A stretch of 64,000 nt of DNA from Alligator mississippiensis (Eukaryota; Chordata; Crocodylia; Alligatoridae). Below the pieces are notes generated by a model. It was not told the origin of the DNA, made no database searches, and saw nothing but the letters and a program-made list of their open reading frames with translations. Below are positions 1 to 11,559 of this stretch, one piece after another. The stretch covers positions 19,762,001 to 19,826,000 of the forward strand of contig NC_081837.1 in the NCBI RefSeq assembly GCF_030867095.1. The letters are read 5' to 3'. A program made the translations under genes and the position numbers. Numbering within the stretch: the first letter of the stretch is position 1; each line of letters begins with the position of its first letter.

Positions 1-1350
1 GTCTCCTTTGGCTAGCCTTTCAAGTCTGGCCCTTCTTCAAAAACAGGCCCTAAAAAAAGGAAAGGATGACTGGCTGCGTGCAGGATGTTCACTGCACCCC
101 GACTCTCTCTGGCGCTCCCCGGATGGCCGCCTGGTGGTGCCTGGAGAGCTTTTGCCACATCTTGCTCGTTTAACCCACTCTGTGGCCCATATGAGCAAAG
201 GGGGAATGATTGCTACAGTACAAAGAGATTGGTTTGCCCCAAATTTTCCTTCCATGGCACAACAGTACTGTAGCTCCTGTCCCATCTGTCTAGCTCACAA
301 TATTGAGCAACGGGTAAAAACGACACCCGCAGCCCATCCCCCTCCACGGGGACTGTTTCTAAATCTGCAAATTGATTTTGTGCAGCTACCTAAGTGCTGT
401 TCTTATGAGTACATTCTTGTTATTATTGATGTGTTCTCTGGATGGGTAGAAGCCTACCCACGTGTACATGCTGATTCCATCACTGTAGCAAAGAAATTGC
501 TCAAAGAATTAATCTCTAGATTTAGATTGCCCCTCACAATAGATAGCAACTGAGGCACCCATTTCACAGGACAGATAGTAAAAAACATTTGCCAAGCACT
601 CAACATACAGCAACACCTACACGGTAGTTATCATCCACAATCAAGTGGTGCTGTAGAACGTAAGAACTCTGATTTAAAAATGCGCATTTTGAAAATTTGT
701 GCTGAAACAGGCCTCAAATGGCCTGATGCCCTGCCCATTGCTCTTATGGACATTAGAAACACTGTTAACAGAAAACATGGCCTAACCCCTTATGAAATAC
801 TCATGGCACGACCCATGAGGATGCCAGCCACACCACCTGTTGCCCCACACCAAACAGACCTACAATTAACTGATGAAACTGTACTAAATTATTGCAAGGC
901 ATTAATGAAGTATGCCAGGTCTGTTCATTCACAGGTCCAAGAAGCCTTACCTCAACCACCGGATGTTCCCTGTCACAACCTCGAACCAGGAGATTAAGTC
1001 TATGTAAAGGTCCATCAACAGAAAAACGCACTTCAACCCAGATGGAAGGGACCTTTCCAGGTACTTCTGACAACTAATACTGCTGTTCGTTGCCAAGGTC
1101 ACCAAACGTGAACTCACGCCTTGCACTGCAAGAAGGTATCACCTCCATTGGACCCCAAAGCAGCTGAATTCCAACCAAGGTTGGGGCCTTTCCCTGAGGC
1201 CAAGGACAAAGACCCTCAGGACCTCACTCAGGCAAGTGAGGAGCATCAGGGTGCAAGTGCTAGTAACCTCTCCCCTGCACCCAACACCTCAGCCCAGCCG
1301 GATTCATCAGTTAAAGAACAAAGATATCATCTCCGGCCTCAAAGAAAGTA
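1..1350 (+). mobile_element. Class I (gamma-like) endogenous retrovirus, 3' end of pol, fossil
   Basis: Remains of a retroviral integrase. The visible parts are an HHCC zinc-binding region (H-x3-H and C-x2-C), stretches of the DDE catalytic core, and a proline-rich C-terminal region. The closest match by eye is the gamma/epsilon-like integrase of class I ERVs. The element runs off the left edge, so gag, protease and RT are not seen, and I recognise no env or 3' LTR downstream. It is broken, with roughly three or more breaks in the visible part. Divergence looks moderate, so it is old but not ancient; that age is a guess without a dated relative. Confidence 0.85.
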
Positions 1351-1494
1351 AATGCTCCCATTCGGAAGATCACCACCTCGATCAAGACCAAGAGCCAATG
1401 TTATCAGTCCTTTAGGTAACCTGAGCCCAGAGGACGAAGAAAGACTTTGGCTGCCATCCTGAGTTTGGCTGGATAGCAGCCGAACGTGGTCCGT

Positions 1495-1541
1495 CCTATA
1501 CAATGCATGTCAACCAAAAGTGTTGACATGCATTGTATAGG
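1495..1541. repeat. Perfect 20-bp inverted repeat with 7-nt loop
   Basis: Positions 1495-1514 are the exact reverse complement of 1522-1541, separated by seven bases (1515-1521). It lies just downstream of the retroviral pol remnant. A perfect 20-bp arm amid decayed DNA suggests either recent origin, for example a fold-back copying event, or an unknown small hairpin. There is no T-run beside it, so I do not call it a Pol III terminator. Confidence 0.9.
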
Positions 1542-1984
1542 TGTTAAAACAAGGAGATGAGACACAGAATCCAAACGCCAGCATGGATCCTATGGGCCTG
1601 CTCTCCAGCTTTGAGTGTGGGTCATAGTCGGTGACTTAGCTGGCATTCTGAAAGCGATCCCTCCCATGGAGAAGCACCGTCCTTTGGACGGCTGGGTAAG
1701 AATTGTAAACCTCTATCCCTTGGGAGTCTCAACGCTGCTCAGCTGAGCATGGGGTTAGTGCTGAGTTACCAGGGGAAGACTCAGATATTTGTTATTTTCT
1801 TCTAAGACCAGGAAAATAATCCCTAACATGTAATTCATTAAAAGTATTTGGAGCCTTCTGACCATAAAGCTCTGTGAGTAGTTCAAAATTACCCTGAGAT
1901 CTGGCCACTTCAATTTAAAAGGGATGGGGAGAAATGAGAGATGGGCTAAAGGTGAGCAACACAAATGATAAAAGGAAGGCAACT
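1542..1984. other. No recognised feature
   Basis: Between the hairpin and the LINE tail I see no open frame of note and no repeat I can name. The first 200 bases may still be ERV-derived, but nothing in them proves it. Confidence 0.4.
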
Positions 1985-2285
1985 TAGATGAGGAGAAGCT
2001 GAAAGAAATGGGCATATTTTTCTTGCAGAAAAAGATGAGTAAGGTGGGGGTATGATAACAGTCTTCAAATATTTGAAGTGCTACCCTAAAGAGGAGGGAG
2101 AAGAACTTTCTCCCACAGTGCAGAGAGTAGGGAAGGTAGCCATGACTTTAAAGTGCAGCAAATTAGGTTTAGAGTGTGTATCAGGAAAATACTTCCTAGT
2201 GGAATAGACTGCCTAGTGATGTTGTAGAATCTCCTTCATAGGAAGTGCTCAGGAAGGGTTAGATGAGCGCCGGCTGAGGAGTAGC
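1985..2285 (+). mobile_element. Old CR1/L2-type LINE 3' fragment
   Basis: In the plus direction broken frames recall the end of CR1 ORF2: an EKLKEMGIFFLQKK-like block, then a VFKYLK-like block, then a decayed version of the xLNIRKYFFxVxxxxWNxLP region. Order and spacing fit the C-terminus of a CR1 reverse transcriptase. It is far more decayed than the CR1 copies at 9.6 kb and 47.9 kb. L2 has a similar C-terminus and cannot be excluded. Confidence 0.55.
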
Positions 2286-2501
2286 AATGCCTGGATTACG
2301 TTCTGAAGGGAATCCCAGGTGATCCACACACACATCTCTCTGGGACCACGAGAATGTCTCTGCAATCCAGAGCAGATAAAAACTGAAGATGATGTTCAGC
2401 ACTAGGAGAATGAAGCAAAGCTCCACAACCAGATTGGCTGGGAAAAAGGAGACAGTATACGTTTATGGAATAGGAAGATAAAAATGAGTTTCCAGTTAGA
2501 G

Positions 2502-2987
2502 CAGGGCTGATCATTATTTGGGCTAGAGGGCCACTTCAGGAGTTTTGGTGAGCTGCTGAGGGCCATGGTGGGGGGGTGAGGACTTGGACCCCCATCACAC
2601 TGTCCAGCCTAGCAGAAGGGGGGAGTCTGGGGTCCGGGAGATGCCAATTGATCCTATGAGGCCCTGGGGCTATTCGTCTGGCACCCACCACCAGGGGTAC
2701 CAGACAGACCCGGTGGGCAGCATCTCAATGCAGACTGGCCTAGGAGTCTCACGGGCAGAGCGTGCTCAGCTGGGAGGATGGGATGGGGTTATGGGAAGGT
2801 GGGGAGTGGCATCTGGGAGCAGGTCGGGCATTCAGAGCCAGGGCCAGGGCCATAGGATGGTGACAGCCTGGGCCTGGGGTCCAGGTCCCGGGAAAGACCC
2901 ATGATCCATTCTCTGCACATCCCTGCAACAGATACCATCTCTTGGGAGGTTGGATCTGGTCCATGGGCCATATTTTGCCCACTCCTG
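2502..2987. mobile_element. Non-autonomous hAT-like DNA transposon
   Basis: The ends begin CAGGGCTGATCA (left) and, read on the other strand, CAGGAGTGGGCAAAATATGG (right), an imperfect inverted pair of the CAGNGNTGGGCAA type common in amniote hAT elements. The eight bases flanking the left end (AGTTAGAG) and right end (AGTTTGGG) match at six of eight positions, as expected for an aged 8-bp target duplication. The interior is G-rich and codes for nothing. Confidence 0.55.
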
Positions 2988-4465
2988 AGTTTGGGTGTGT
3001 GATATATTGGCGGGGTGAGGGGGTAGTTGCAGTCTGCAGGTTGCAATGCAGAATGAACTTGTTTGGTTTTCTCATGTTTCTGGCTGCCACATGGAGTTAA
3101 GAAGGATTTTTTCTCTTGTCTGGCTACAGGTGTCAGTTTCTTAATTTTTTATGTCACTTTCCTCAGAAGCAATGGGTGTTGTCTACAACCTGGGTTGTGG
3201 GTTTTGACTTGGTTGTGCTGATGCTTCTTCTGGAGCTGAAGTTGATGCTCTGAGACTCTTGCTACTGTACTCAGGGTCAGACCAATCATCACAATTAGGA
3301 TCAGAAAGGACTTCTAGCCCTTGGTCATATTGAATGGAATATGAGGGGTTTGGCCTTCTTCTGTATCGGGGGAATGATCCTCTTCCTTGGATAACTTAAA
3401 AATTGTTTAAGAAACTACTTTCTGTCCTTGTAGTAACAAGACACTTACAGTACCCTTGCCCTCAGCTTTCCCTAGGATAGGTGAAAGAATGATTATGCCT
3501 GACAGTTGTGTGTGAGGGTTGTTTCTTAAGTCTTCAAGAATAGTTTAGGAAAAGACTTACCTAAAATGGCTTAGATAGGGATGATCCTGGTTCAAGCAAG
3601 GGGTTGAACTACATGTTCTCTACTTTTCTATGTTTATAAGAACCTGGGAACCCTGCTGTACTGCCTCTGAAGTTTACTATACCAGTTAACAGAGCCATCC
3701 CGGGGGGGTGGGGGGGTGGGAGGGGGAATCAGGGCAACCATCCCAGGCCCTGCACTTCGGGGGACCCCACAGAGCCGGGTGCAGTGGCCACAGCCCCTCC
3801 TAGCCCCACTCTGCGCCGCCACCGCACACCATTTCCCCGCACTGCCAGCTTCGCATCCAGCCACTCAACCCCCTCCCATGCTAAAGATTGTGTGCTGTCC
3901 AGGGCATGCAGGGCAGTGCTACAGCACTGGATTTACCCCAGGCCCTGCACCCCGCTAGGGTCAGCTCTGCCAGTAAACATCTCCTTTTTAAAGCTGTTGG
4001 GGTTATGGTGTTGTATGAAAGAAGCAGAACATCAAGTGCCTGCCATGGAGAAATCTCAAACTGTTACCTCCACAAGGCTTCAGCTCCTAGTCAATAAGGT
4101 CTCTGTCATTAAGAAAGGACCCAAGGCTGAGCAGGGAAAGCATTGTCCTGGGAAAAACCTAGGGCATGAACAAAAGTAGCATCTGACGTGGTCCAGATTA
4201 TCCTGGTATTTGTCCTGGATCAAATAAGTTGTGGCACCATTGTGTACACACATCACTCTTCCAAGCATCGTCCCACAGCATTGCTGCTTCTCCATTAGTA
4301 GGTAGACAGTGAGAGCACAAATTCCAGCATGCCTCATTCAGGGATCCTGGTTTTCTCAAACTGTTTCAAATTTGCAAATTCTCTGATGAAACTCCCCCAG
4401 ATCTGTGTTTTTCCATTATTTCAATGAAACACCACTATATATGTAGGTTTCAGTTGAACATAATG
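2988..4465. other. Unassigned intergenic DNA with one GC-rich block
   Basis: No gene or nameable transposon. 3700-3960 is GC-rich and opens with runs of seven or more G (about 3700-3726), which could form G-quadruplex structures. The rest is ordinary AT-leaning sequence. Confidence 0.4.
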
Positions 4466-4899
4466 TTTTATAGACATAATTACAATTTTAAATATACCTC
4501 TGACAACATTCAGGAAAAGATCAACGCCAAAAAGTCCAAAAAAACATCAGATTGGACACCTCACAGTAGACGAAACCCTAACCTTGACCGCTACATTGAC
4601 TGCTTCAGGGAAAGAATGAATAATGAAATAATCGGCAACACACGCCACAACAACAACCTCTCTCTACCAGAGAAAAAGGCCATAGAATCTCTAAGATGTA
4701 ACCACCAAATAGTAATAAAACCAGCAGATAAAGGAAGAGCCATAGTTATCCTAAACTCTGAGGATTACATAAAGGAATCCAAAAGACAGCTCTCTGACAC
4801 CACCTACTAGAAAGAAGTACAAGAAGATCCTTTTTCACCAAAAAACTCAACAATACCATCAAATCATTTCCATCAAGACTACAAGAGAAACTACAGACC

Positions 4900-5895
4900 T
4901 TGATCCCCACACTACCTAACCCGGGGACTTTTTACATGCTTCTTAAAATCCACAAACAAGGGAACCCTGGCAGACCTATCATATCCAACCATGGGACCCT
5001 AACTGAGGAAATATCAGGTTTCGTTGAATCAATCCTAAAACCGCTCGTCACCCACAGAGCAAGTTTTGTACAAAACACTGCAGACTTTCTACAGAAACTT
5101 AAAAACATAGGCCACCTTCCCAGCAACACACTCCTAGCCACCATGGACGTTACCAGCCTATATACCAACATCCCACACCAGGATGGCATCCAAGCCTGCC
5201 TTACATATCTACAGGAACAAGATTACAACTCAGAATACAGACCCAAAGATATTACTGACCTTATACACTTCATCCTCATACACAACAATGGCACTTTTAA
5301 TAATCAACACTTCCTCCAGATGATGGGAACAGCTATGGGCACTAAAATGGCCCCACAGTATGCTAACCTTTTTATGAGCCACCTGGAAGAAGACTTCCTC
5401 AAGAACTGCCCCATCAAACCCTTGCTATACTTCAGATATATCGATGACATCTTCATCATTTGGACTGAAAACCTACAATCTCTGATTGAGTTCCATCAGA
5501 AATTCAACAATCAACATCCCTCCATCCAACTTTCTCTAGAATACTCCAACACCAGCATCTCCTTTTTAGACACGATGATCAGTATCCAGAATGATAAAAT
5601 ACAGACCACGTTATACAAGAAACCCACAGACCAACATACATATCTGCGCAGAACCAGCAATCACCCCAAACAAACCAAAAAAGCTGTGATATACAGCCAA
5701 GCCTTCAGATACCACCGCATTGGTACTGAAGAGAACACCTGGGATCGCCACCTCACCAATCTTAAAAAGGCTTTCACCCAGCAAGGACACTCCTCCAGAG
5801 AGACAGATCACACGTTTGAAAGAGCCACCCGGATACCACGTGAAGAACTGCTGCAGTACAGCCCCACCCCACAAATCGCACACCGCTGGTTATGA
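4900..5895 (+). pseudogene. Penelope-like RT fragment, longest open part
   Basis: A 331-codon open stretch covering most of the RT: thumb-proximal KIHK motif near residue 19, catalytic Asp in the ATMDV block at residue 83, the GTAMGTKMAPQYAN block, and the YIDD box near residue 180. It ends at a TGA before the linker. The initial Met is simply the first one in the frame and not a true start, because the RT begins upstream near 4500 in another frame. Confidence 0.85.
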
Positions 5896-6088
5896 CATAT
5901 CACCCCTCTCTTGAACCTATATGAAAAATCCTCAAACAACTGCAACCCATACTACAAAGAGACCCTATTCTTAAAAAGATCTTCCCAGAGCCACCCATCC
6001 TAGCCTTCAAAAAAGCACCGAACCTCGCCAACCTCATCACCAGAAGCAAACTTCCTCAAGCCCAGAACACACCAAAAGGATCCAGACC

Positions 6089-6520
6089 GTGCCAGGACAA
6101 GAAATGCAAAACCTGCCAACACATCTCCACCACCCCCGCTATTACTACACCCACAACAAAGCCATCAGCATCCCAGGATCTTACAGCTGCACCTCCAGAA
6201 ATGTAATATACCTCATCCAATGCACCAAATGCCCTGATGGAAAATACGTAGGAGAGACCAAACAACAACTGCGCACCAGAATGAATGCACACTGGAAATC
6301 TATCGAAGACAGAAACACCCAATTACCGGTGGGGGCACATTTCTCATGGGAGGGCCACTCTCTCTCCAATCTCTCAGTCCTGATCCTCAAGGGAAATTTA
6401 CACAACACTTCCCAGAGACGAGCCTGTGAGCTCCATTTCATCAACCTCCTGGATACTAGAGATCATGGACTAAATATAGACATTGGATTTTTGACACATT
6501 ATAATCTGCCTGGCAACTGA
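6089..6520 (+). pseudogene. Penelope-like GIY-YIG endonuclease fragment
   Basis: The open frame holds a GIY-YIG nuclease: VIYLIQCTKC followed by KYVGET, then the conserved Arg in LRTRMNAH, then GAHFSWEGH. The nuclease would nick target DNA for integration. Zinc-binding cysteines of the linker lie at the frame's start. It is not in frame with the RT block, so it is a remnant. Confidence 0.85.
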
Positions 6521-6605
6521 CTCCCCTGCCCAGCCCAGCGCCTGGCTGCTTTACTTTTCATTCCATCAAGGAAGAGCACACACCAACTGCTGAAACTTCC
6601 TTAGC

Positions 6606-6637
6606 CTGACAAAAGGTTTTTGAACCCGAAAGCTTGC
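6606..6637 (+). ncRNA. Hammerhead-ribozyme-like relic of the Penelope element
   Basis: The sequence reads CTGACAA, then a small stem-loop (GGTT, loop, AACC), then GAAA, then GC-TT-GC. This follows the hammerhead order CUGANGA, stem II, GAAA, stem III. Hammerhead motifs are known in the terminal repeats of Penelope-like elements. The base after N7 is A where the catalytic G8 is expected, so this copy is probably inactive. Stem I is not assigned. Confidence 0.5.
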
Positions 6638-6835
6638 TTAATAACTATTCTCCAACTATTTGGGTTGGTCTAATAAAAGATATCAAATTCACCCAAGGAA
6701 CCTTGTCTGCCTATGTCCTTAGACCAACACCGCTACAACCTACACCCCTTTACAATTTTAAAGTACTTTGGAAGCCTACCAGTGCCTCAACCACTATAAG
6801 GAAATAGATTCTAAGTACCTTTACATTTTGGCACT

Positions 6836-7460
6836 GAATTTCATAGATTTCATAGACATTAGGGCTGGAAGGGACCTTGGAAGATCATCAAGTCCAGCCC
6901 CCTGCCCAAAGGGCAGGAAGTCAGCTGGGGTCATAGGATCCCAGCAAGATAAGCATCCAGTTTGCTCTTCAAGGTGTTCAATGTAGGTGCTTGAACCACC
7001 TCTGGTGGCAGGCTGTTCCAGACCTTGGGGGCTCAGACAGTAAAGAAATTCTTCCTTATGTCCAGCCTGAAACGGTCTTGTAGTAGTTTATGACCGTTTG
7101 ACCTCGTCGTCATCACTTGGGGAGCTCTGGTGAACAAACGTTCCCCCAGATACTGGTGGTCACCCCTGATAAACTTATAGGTGGCCATCAGGTCACCCCT
7201 GAGCCTGAGCTTTTCCATGCTAAAGAGCCCCATGGCTCTCAACCTGTCATCGTAGGGTCTGCTTCCCTGACCTCTGATCATGCGTGTGGCTCTTCTCTGG
7301 ACTCTCTCAAGCTTTTCCACATCCTTTTTGAATTGTGGAGCCCAAAACTGGACGCAGTGCTCCAGCTGCTGCCTCACCAAGGCCGAGTACAAGGGGAGAA
7401 TGACGTCCCGGGATTTGCTTGAGAAGCATCTATGGATGCAAGGCAGCGTTTTGGTCGTTT
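6836..7460 (-). mobile_element. CR1 LINE, 5'-truncated
   Basis: On the minus strand the frame 7392-7033 gives a CR1 RT C-terminus: ALVRQQLEHCVQFWAP, then LERVQRRATRMI, RLRGDL, and FRLDIRKNFFTV. It is followed by a 3' UTR ending in repeated TCTATGA-like units near 6845. Only the last part of ORF2 is present, and it ends at a stop/frame change before the usual WNxLP block. Its sequence differs from the copies at 9.6 and 47.9 kb, so it belongs to another CR1 subfamily. Confidence 0.9.
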
Positions 7461-8600
7461 GAGGGGTTTTACCATGGAATAATCAGAGCTCACCCTGTCC
7501 CCTTTGCTCACTCGGACATGGGTCCAGCTGTGGCTGTCCCCCCACTTTGTGGTGCTGAGCAGCCCTGCCATTCTGGTGCCCCACCCTGCTGCCTTCCCCC
7601 GGGGGCCTCTGTGGTACAGCAGGGAAGACCCAGCATGGGAGGGTAGAGTGGGCTGGGTAGGGAGGCTTAGTGCCACTGTCTGGAGCCCGACGCCTCCTGC
7701 TTGCCCTGCAGCAGCAGCAGGCACAACTCCATGCTGTCACCCCGCTGCTGCTGGGCAGACTGGGGTACCTTGCTATGGCAGTGCACAAGTCCCAGTGGAA
7801 GCAGAGCCTCACTACCCCACTCTGCCTTGCCACCATGCTGGGTCCCACCTTCTCTCCCATGGAGGCCCCCTGGCGGGGCAGCCCTGAGCCCACAGCAGGC
7901 AACTCATATCTACTCCATGCAAAAATATGGGGAGCATGTGCCCCCCATGCCTTCCCTTGGGGGCGTGTGCAGCGGTGAGGGAGTCAGGCTGCCACCTGCA
8001 ACTCTGTCCCACTTCCTGCCCAGGGTCCTGGGGCTCTGCATTTCCACCCCAAGGCCCAGGCCCCATGTAAACCAACCCGGCTGGGCAGCGCCTCCAGGAC
8101 TGCCCAAATCCCTCCCTCCCTCATGGCAAGGGCATTAATCCCTCCACACCCAAACCTACCTGTGGGGAGCTGTGGGAACTGCTCTCCATGCTGGCTGGCT
8201 GCCATGTGCATGTGAGCATGAGCACATACATGTAGCACCCCTTGCTTGATCACATTCCTCCTTCTATTTCCTGTTTTGCTCCTTTAAAGAAGAAAATGCA
8301 CGTTTCTCCTCAAAATGAGAAAATAGGTGTTTTTCCAGATTTTTCCATGGCAAATAGAAAACTGAATCCCTATTTATAATGGTCCAGTGTCTGGGAATTC
8401 CCAGGGTTTCCCCATCATGGCAGAAAGCACTGACTGGGTGGTCAGCTGGGTGGGAGTGACTAGGAGTGAATGCCCATCAGTTCCATTGTTACCATAACTT
8501 ACTGTTCCTACCACTACTAGTCTGCTCCTACTGCCAAGTCTGCAAAACAGACTTGTATGTGATCTCTCTCACCCCGCTCTTATTTAGTTAGTCTGTAGTG
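7461..8600. other. GC-rich unassigned block
   Basis: 7480-8200 is GC-rich with several overlapping open frames on both strands, none with coding character or a recognisable domain. Parts resemble in texture the insertion at 55.26-55.56 kb, which hints at a shared non-autonomous repeat family. 8200-8600 is unremarkable. Confidence 0.4.
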
Positions 8601-8908
8601 ATGCATGTTAGTGCTGTGCAAAACAGCAGCATTCTGCTTCGACTTCCATTTCTATGGAACAGTGTTTTGTTTCGAGTTTCATTTCATTTCAGAAGGACTG
8701 TTCCATTCCGTTTCCTTGCAATGGTTTCGCTGTTTTGACATTTTGCCATAGGCTATAATGAGGAAGCACAAAACAGCCTATAACTTTGTCATTTCTTGCC
8801 TGATTCTGATGAAACTTGCAGGGGTGGTAGCCCCTTCTGAGGGCATGAAGCTTGCCAAGCTTCAAGGACATAGGTGCAGGGGTTTCTAGGAAACTGCACC
8901 TCAAGCTG
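8601..8908. repeat. Unclassified interspersed repeat
   Basis: A stretch rich in TTTCGTTTCG/TTTCATTTC-like motifs followed by a low-complexity section. Its texture is that of a non-autonomous element adjoining the inverted repeat to its right. I cannot name the family. Confidence 0.35.
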
Positions 8909-9063
8909 CTGACAAGCAGGAGCAGCATCCTGTGATCCAGCAGGCAGATCGGGGGCCTGCACTCTCGGAAGGAGTCTGGCAGAGCCCCCGCAGCCCTCCC
9001 AGGGGTGCAGGTGGGCCCCCAATTTGCCTGCTGGATCACAGGAGGCTGCTTCTGCTGCCTGGG
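8909..9063. repeat. Large imperfect inverted repeat
   Basis: The left arm (about 8909-8963) and right arm (about 9003-9063) are reverse complements over roughly 50 bases with a few differences, with a spacer of about 40. The core CCTGTGATCCAGCAGGCA is identical in both. Overlapping frames on opposite strands give near-identical peptides, which confirms the symmetry. Confidence 0.85.
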
Positions 9064-9612
9064 ACCCAGTGCTGGGGAACCGAGGCCGGCTGGGGGAAGC
9101 GCTTCCCACTGCTGGGCACAGTTCCCAGCACTGGGATGCTGACTAGTGGCATCTGGGATGTTACTTTCTGGGGATGGCTGCTGTCCATGTCCAGGAGAGG
9201 CAAGGAGTCTTCAACTTGGACCAGCTCCAGCTTGGTCTATTTCTTGGGTCTGTATGGGGGTGAGTTGGGATAGCTGTGTACAGCCAAACAAGAACCAGTG
9301 CCATTAAAGTGGATGATGCAGGTGATGTCCATAATATAGGGGGCTGCACTATGACATGAACCAGGAAGTTGAGAGAGACATCCTCATACTACTTGACTTC
9401 CCTGATGCAGGCATCCTACTGCTGATGGCAACTGCTGACGGCGACTGCTGACCTGGAAGGATGGATGGATGAGAAGACCACCTGTGCTCCTCTGCTGCAT
9501 CATCCTCCAGTGCTGCCAGGGCTTTGTTTCTGTTCCCCAGTTGCATTGGGGAAGCAGTCACAGCCGCACGCTGCCTAGCTCTGGAGGTGACCGTCCTCCA
9601 TTCAGCTGTCAG
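9064..9612. other. Unassigned DNA left of a CR1 insertion
   Basis: No domain is recognised. A 96-codon minus-strand frame (9639-9349) has no recognisable motif and overlaps the CR1 tail. It may be transposon-derived. Confidence 0.35.
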
Positions 9613-11150
9613 AGATGTTAGGGTCGGAAGGGACCTCAATAGATCATCAAGTCCGCCCCCTGCATAGGCAGGAAAGAGTGCTGGGTATAGATGACCCCAG
9701 CTAGATGCCTATCTAACCTCCTCTTGAAGACCCCCAGGGTAGGGGAGAGCACCACCTCCCTTGGGAGCCCATTGCAGACTTTGGCCACTCTAGGTGTGAA
9801 GTTCTTCCTAATGTCTAGTCTAATTCTGCTCTCTGCTAGCTTGTGGCCATTATTTCTTGTAACCCCCAGGGGCACCTTGGTGAGTAAAGCCTCACCAATT
9901 CCCTTCTGTGCCCCCATAACGAACTTATAGGCAGCCACAAGGTCGCCTCTCAACCTTCTCTTGCGGAGGCTGAAGAGGTCCAGGTGCCCTAGTCTCTCCT
10001 CATAGGGCTTGGCCTGCAAGCCCTTAACCATACGTGTGGCCCTTCTTTGGACCCTCTCCAGGTTATCCACATCCCTCTTGAAGTGCGGCGCCCAAAACTG
10101 TACGCAGTATTCCAACTGCGGTCTGACCAGCACCCGCTAGAGGGGAAGTATCACGTCCTTGGTTCTGTTCGTCATGCATCTGCTGATGCACGATAAAGTG
10201 CCATTAGCTTTTCTGATAACTTTGTCACACTGACGATTCATGCTCATCTTGGAGTCCACTGGGACTCCAAGATCCTTTCCACTTCCATGCCACCAAGCAG
10301 GTCATTTCCTAGGCAGTAGGTATGCTGGACATTTTTCCTCCCTAGGTGCAGCACTTTGCATTTCTCCTTGTTGAATTGCATTCTGTTGTTTTCTGCCCAT
10401 ATGTCCAACCTGTCCAGGTCTGCTTGTAGATGTTCCCTGTCTTCCAGCGTGTCCACTTCTCCCCACAGTTTTGTGTCATCCACAAACTTGGACAGAGTAC
10501 ACTTCAGTCCCTTGTCCAAGTCTCTGATGAAGACATTGAAGAGTATCGGTCCAAGGACCGAGCCATGCAGGACCCCACTGCCCGCTCATCCTCTGCAGCC
10601 CTGATCCCCCGCAGCCTGCTCACCTCTGCCTTAAGTTCCCTCACCTGCCCTTCCAGGGCCTCAATCCAGGCACATGTGGGACAAGTGTGGGGACCCCCAC
10701 CCCCTATGTTACCCCCCAGGCCTCAGAGGTCCTACCAGGCAACCCCCACAGACAGGGGGCTAGGGCACTGCCAACCCATCCAAGGGGTCTGTCTGGGTGG
10801 AGGCCTCGCAGAAGCTCCAGGCCAGAGGCAGCAGCAGGGCAGGGTCCTTGGCTGTGTCACCCCCCGCCCCCCCCCCCGTAGTAGCCCCTCTCCTCATTCA
10901 CTTAACTGAAGTCTCTGCCAAGCTCCCATTTACTCCTACATGGTGTGTACTACTACCTATGAACTGGCCTGCAAACTGCTCCCCTGTTGGCAGTCCCTGT
11001 TCACTAGCTCCCTGGTCACCTGGGGAGTCTCCATTCATACCCTTCTAGGCCTGGGCTAACTCAGGCCCAGGCAGCAATCACACAGCAATCAACAATGAAC
11101 AGTCACTCAGCAGTCAGCACTCACTTCCAGCTTCGCAGAGCACCACACCG
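9613..11150 (-). mobile_element. CR1 LINE with large internal deletion
   Basis: The 3' part (9613-10576) is a CR1 RT C-terminus: KCTLSKFVDDTKLWGEV, KVLHLGRKN, RPQLEYCVQFWAPHF and FKRRLDRHLAGVI, with a typical 3' UTR. Directly abutting it, 10580-10690 on the same strand reads CPTCAWIEALEGQVRELKAEV, the zinc/coiled-coil start of CR1 ORF1. The DNA beyond is plausibly the 5' UTR. So most of ORF1, the endonuclease and half the RT are missing between two collinear pieces. Two abutting CR1 copies are the alternative. Confidence 0.7.
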
Positions 11151-11559
11151 CCGCCCCCACCCCAAACCTCCTTTCGGTTCCAGCTGTTTCTCCACTTGGA
11201 AACAACAGTAAACATGGATAGTGGGGCCATGGCTTGTGTTTCTGATGTCCCTGATGGATGTCCTGGGAGTGGCTCACTTTCACAACTCAGTTCCAATACT
11301 GATTTCAAGGGTGTGGCTGGTGAGCACATCATGACTGGGAAGTTGTCAGGGTAGGCCATAAATAGGTGGGAAAAGCCACCTGTGACTAGTTAGCTTGGGG
11401 TATTAGATGTCTTCCTCCCATGCTAGACTGGCAAGTACAAGAGCGGCTGAGGCTGGGGCAGGAACAGGACACTGTGGGATGCCTGGAGGACTGCAGGGCC
11501 GGCTTGCCCTGGGATGGTATGCAAGGACAATTATACAGACAGAATTCATAATGGCCTAG

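Larger units (their letters stand above)
4466..6720 (+). mobile_element. Penelope-like retroelement with GIY-YIG endonuclease, decayed
   Basis: Penelope-like elements copy themselves with a telomerase-related RT and a C-terminal GIY-YIG nuclease. RT blocks appear in order: KPADKGRAIVI (about 4717), a LKIHK/GRPIIS block (about 4945-4985), LATMDVTSLYTNI with the first catalytic Asp (about 5135), GTAMGTKMAPQYANLFM (about 5328) and YFRYIDDIFIIW with the paired catalytic Asp residues (about 5430-5465). A Cys-rich linker, C-x4-C-x2-C-x-H (about 6088-6125), precedes the nuclease. A TAG at 4808, a frame change between 4810 and 4900, a TGA near 5893 and another frame change before 6089 show it cannot make protein. 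The 3' region contains an AATAAA (about 6671). Ends are approximate. Confidence 0.9.

Noticed and set aside
4383-4389. CTGATGA as a hammerhead core left of the Penelope element
   Set aside because: No GAAA core or pairing stems follow at suitable distance. Chance match.
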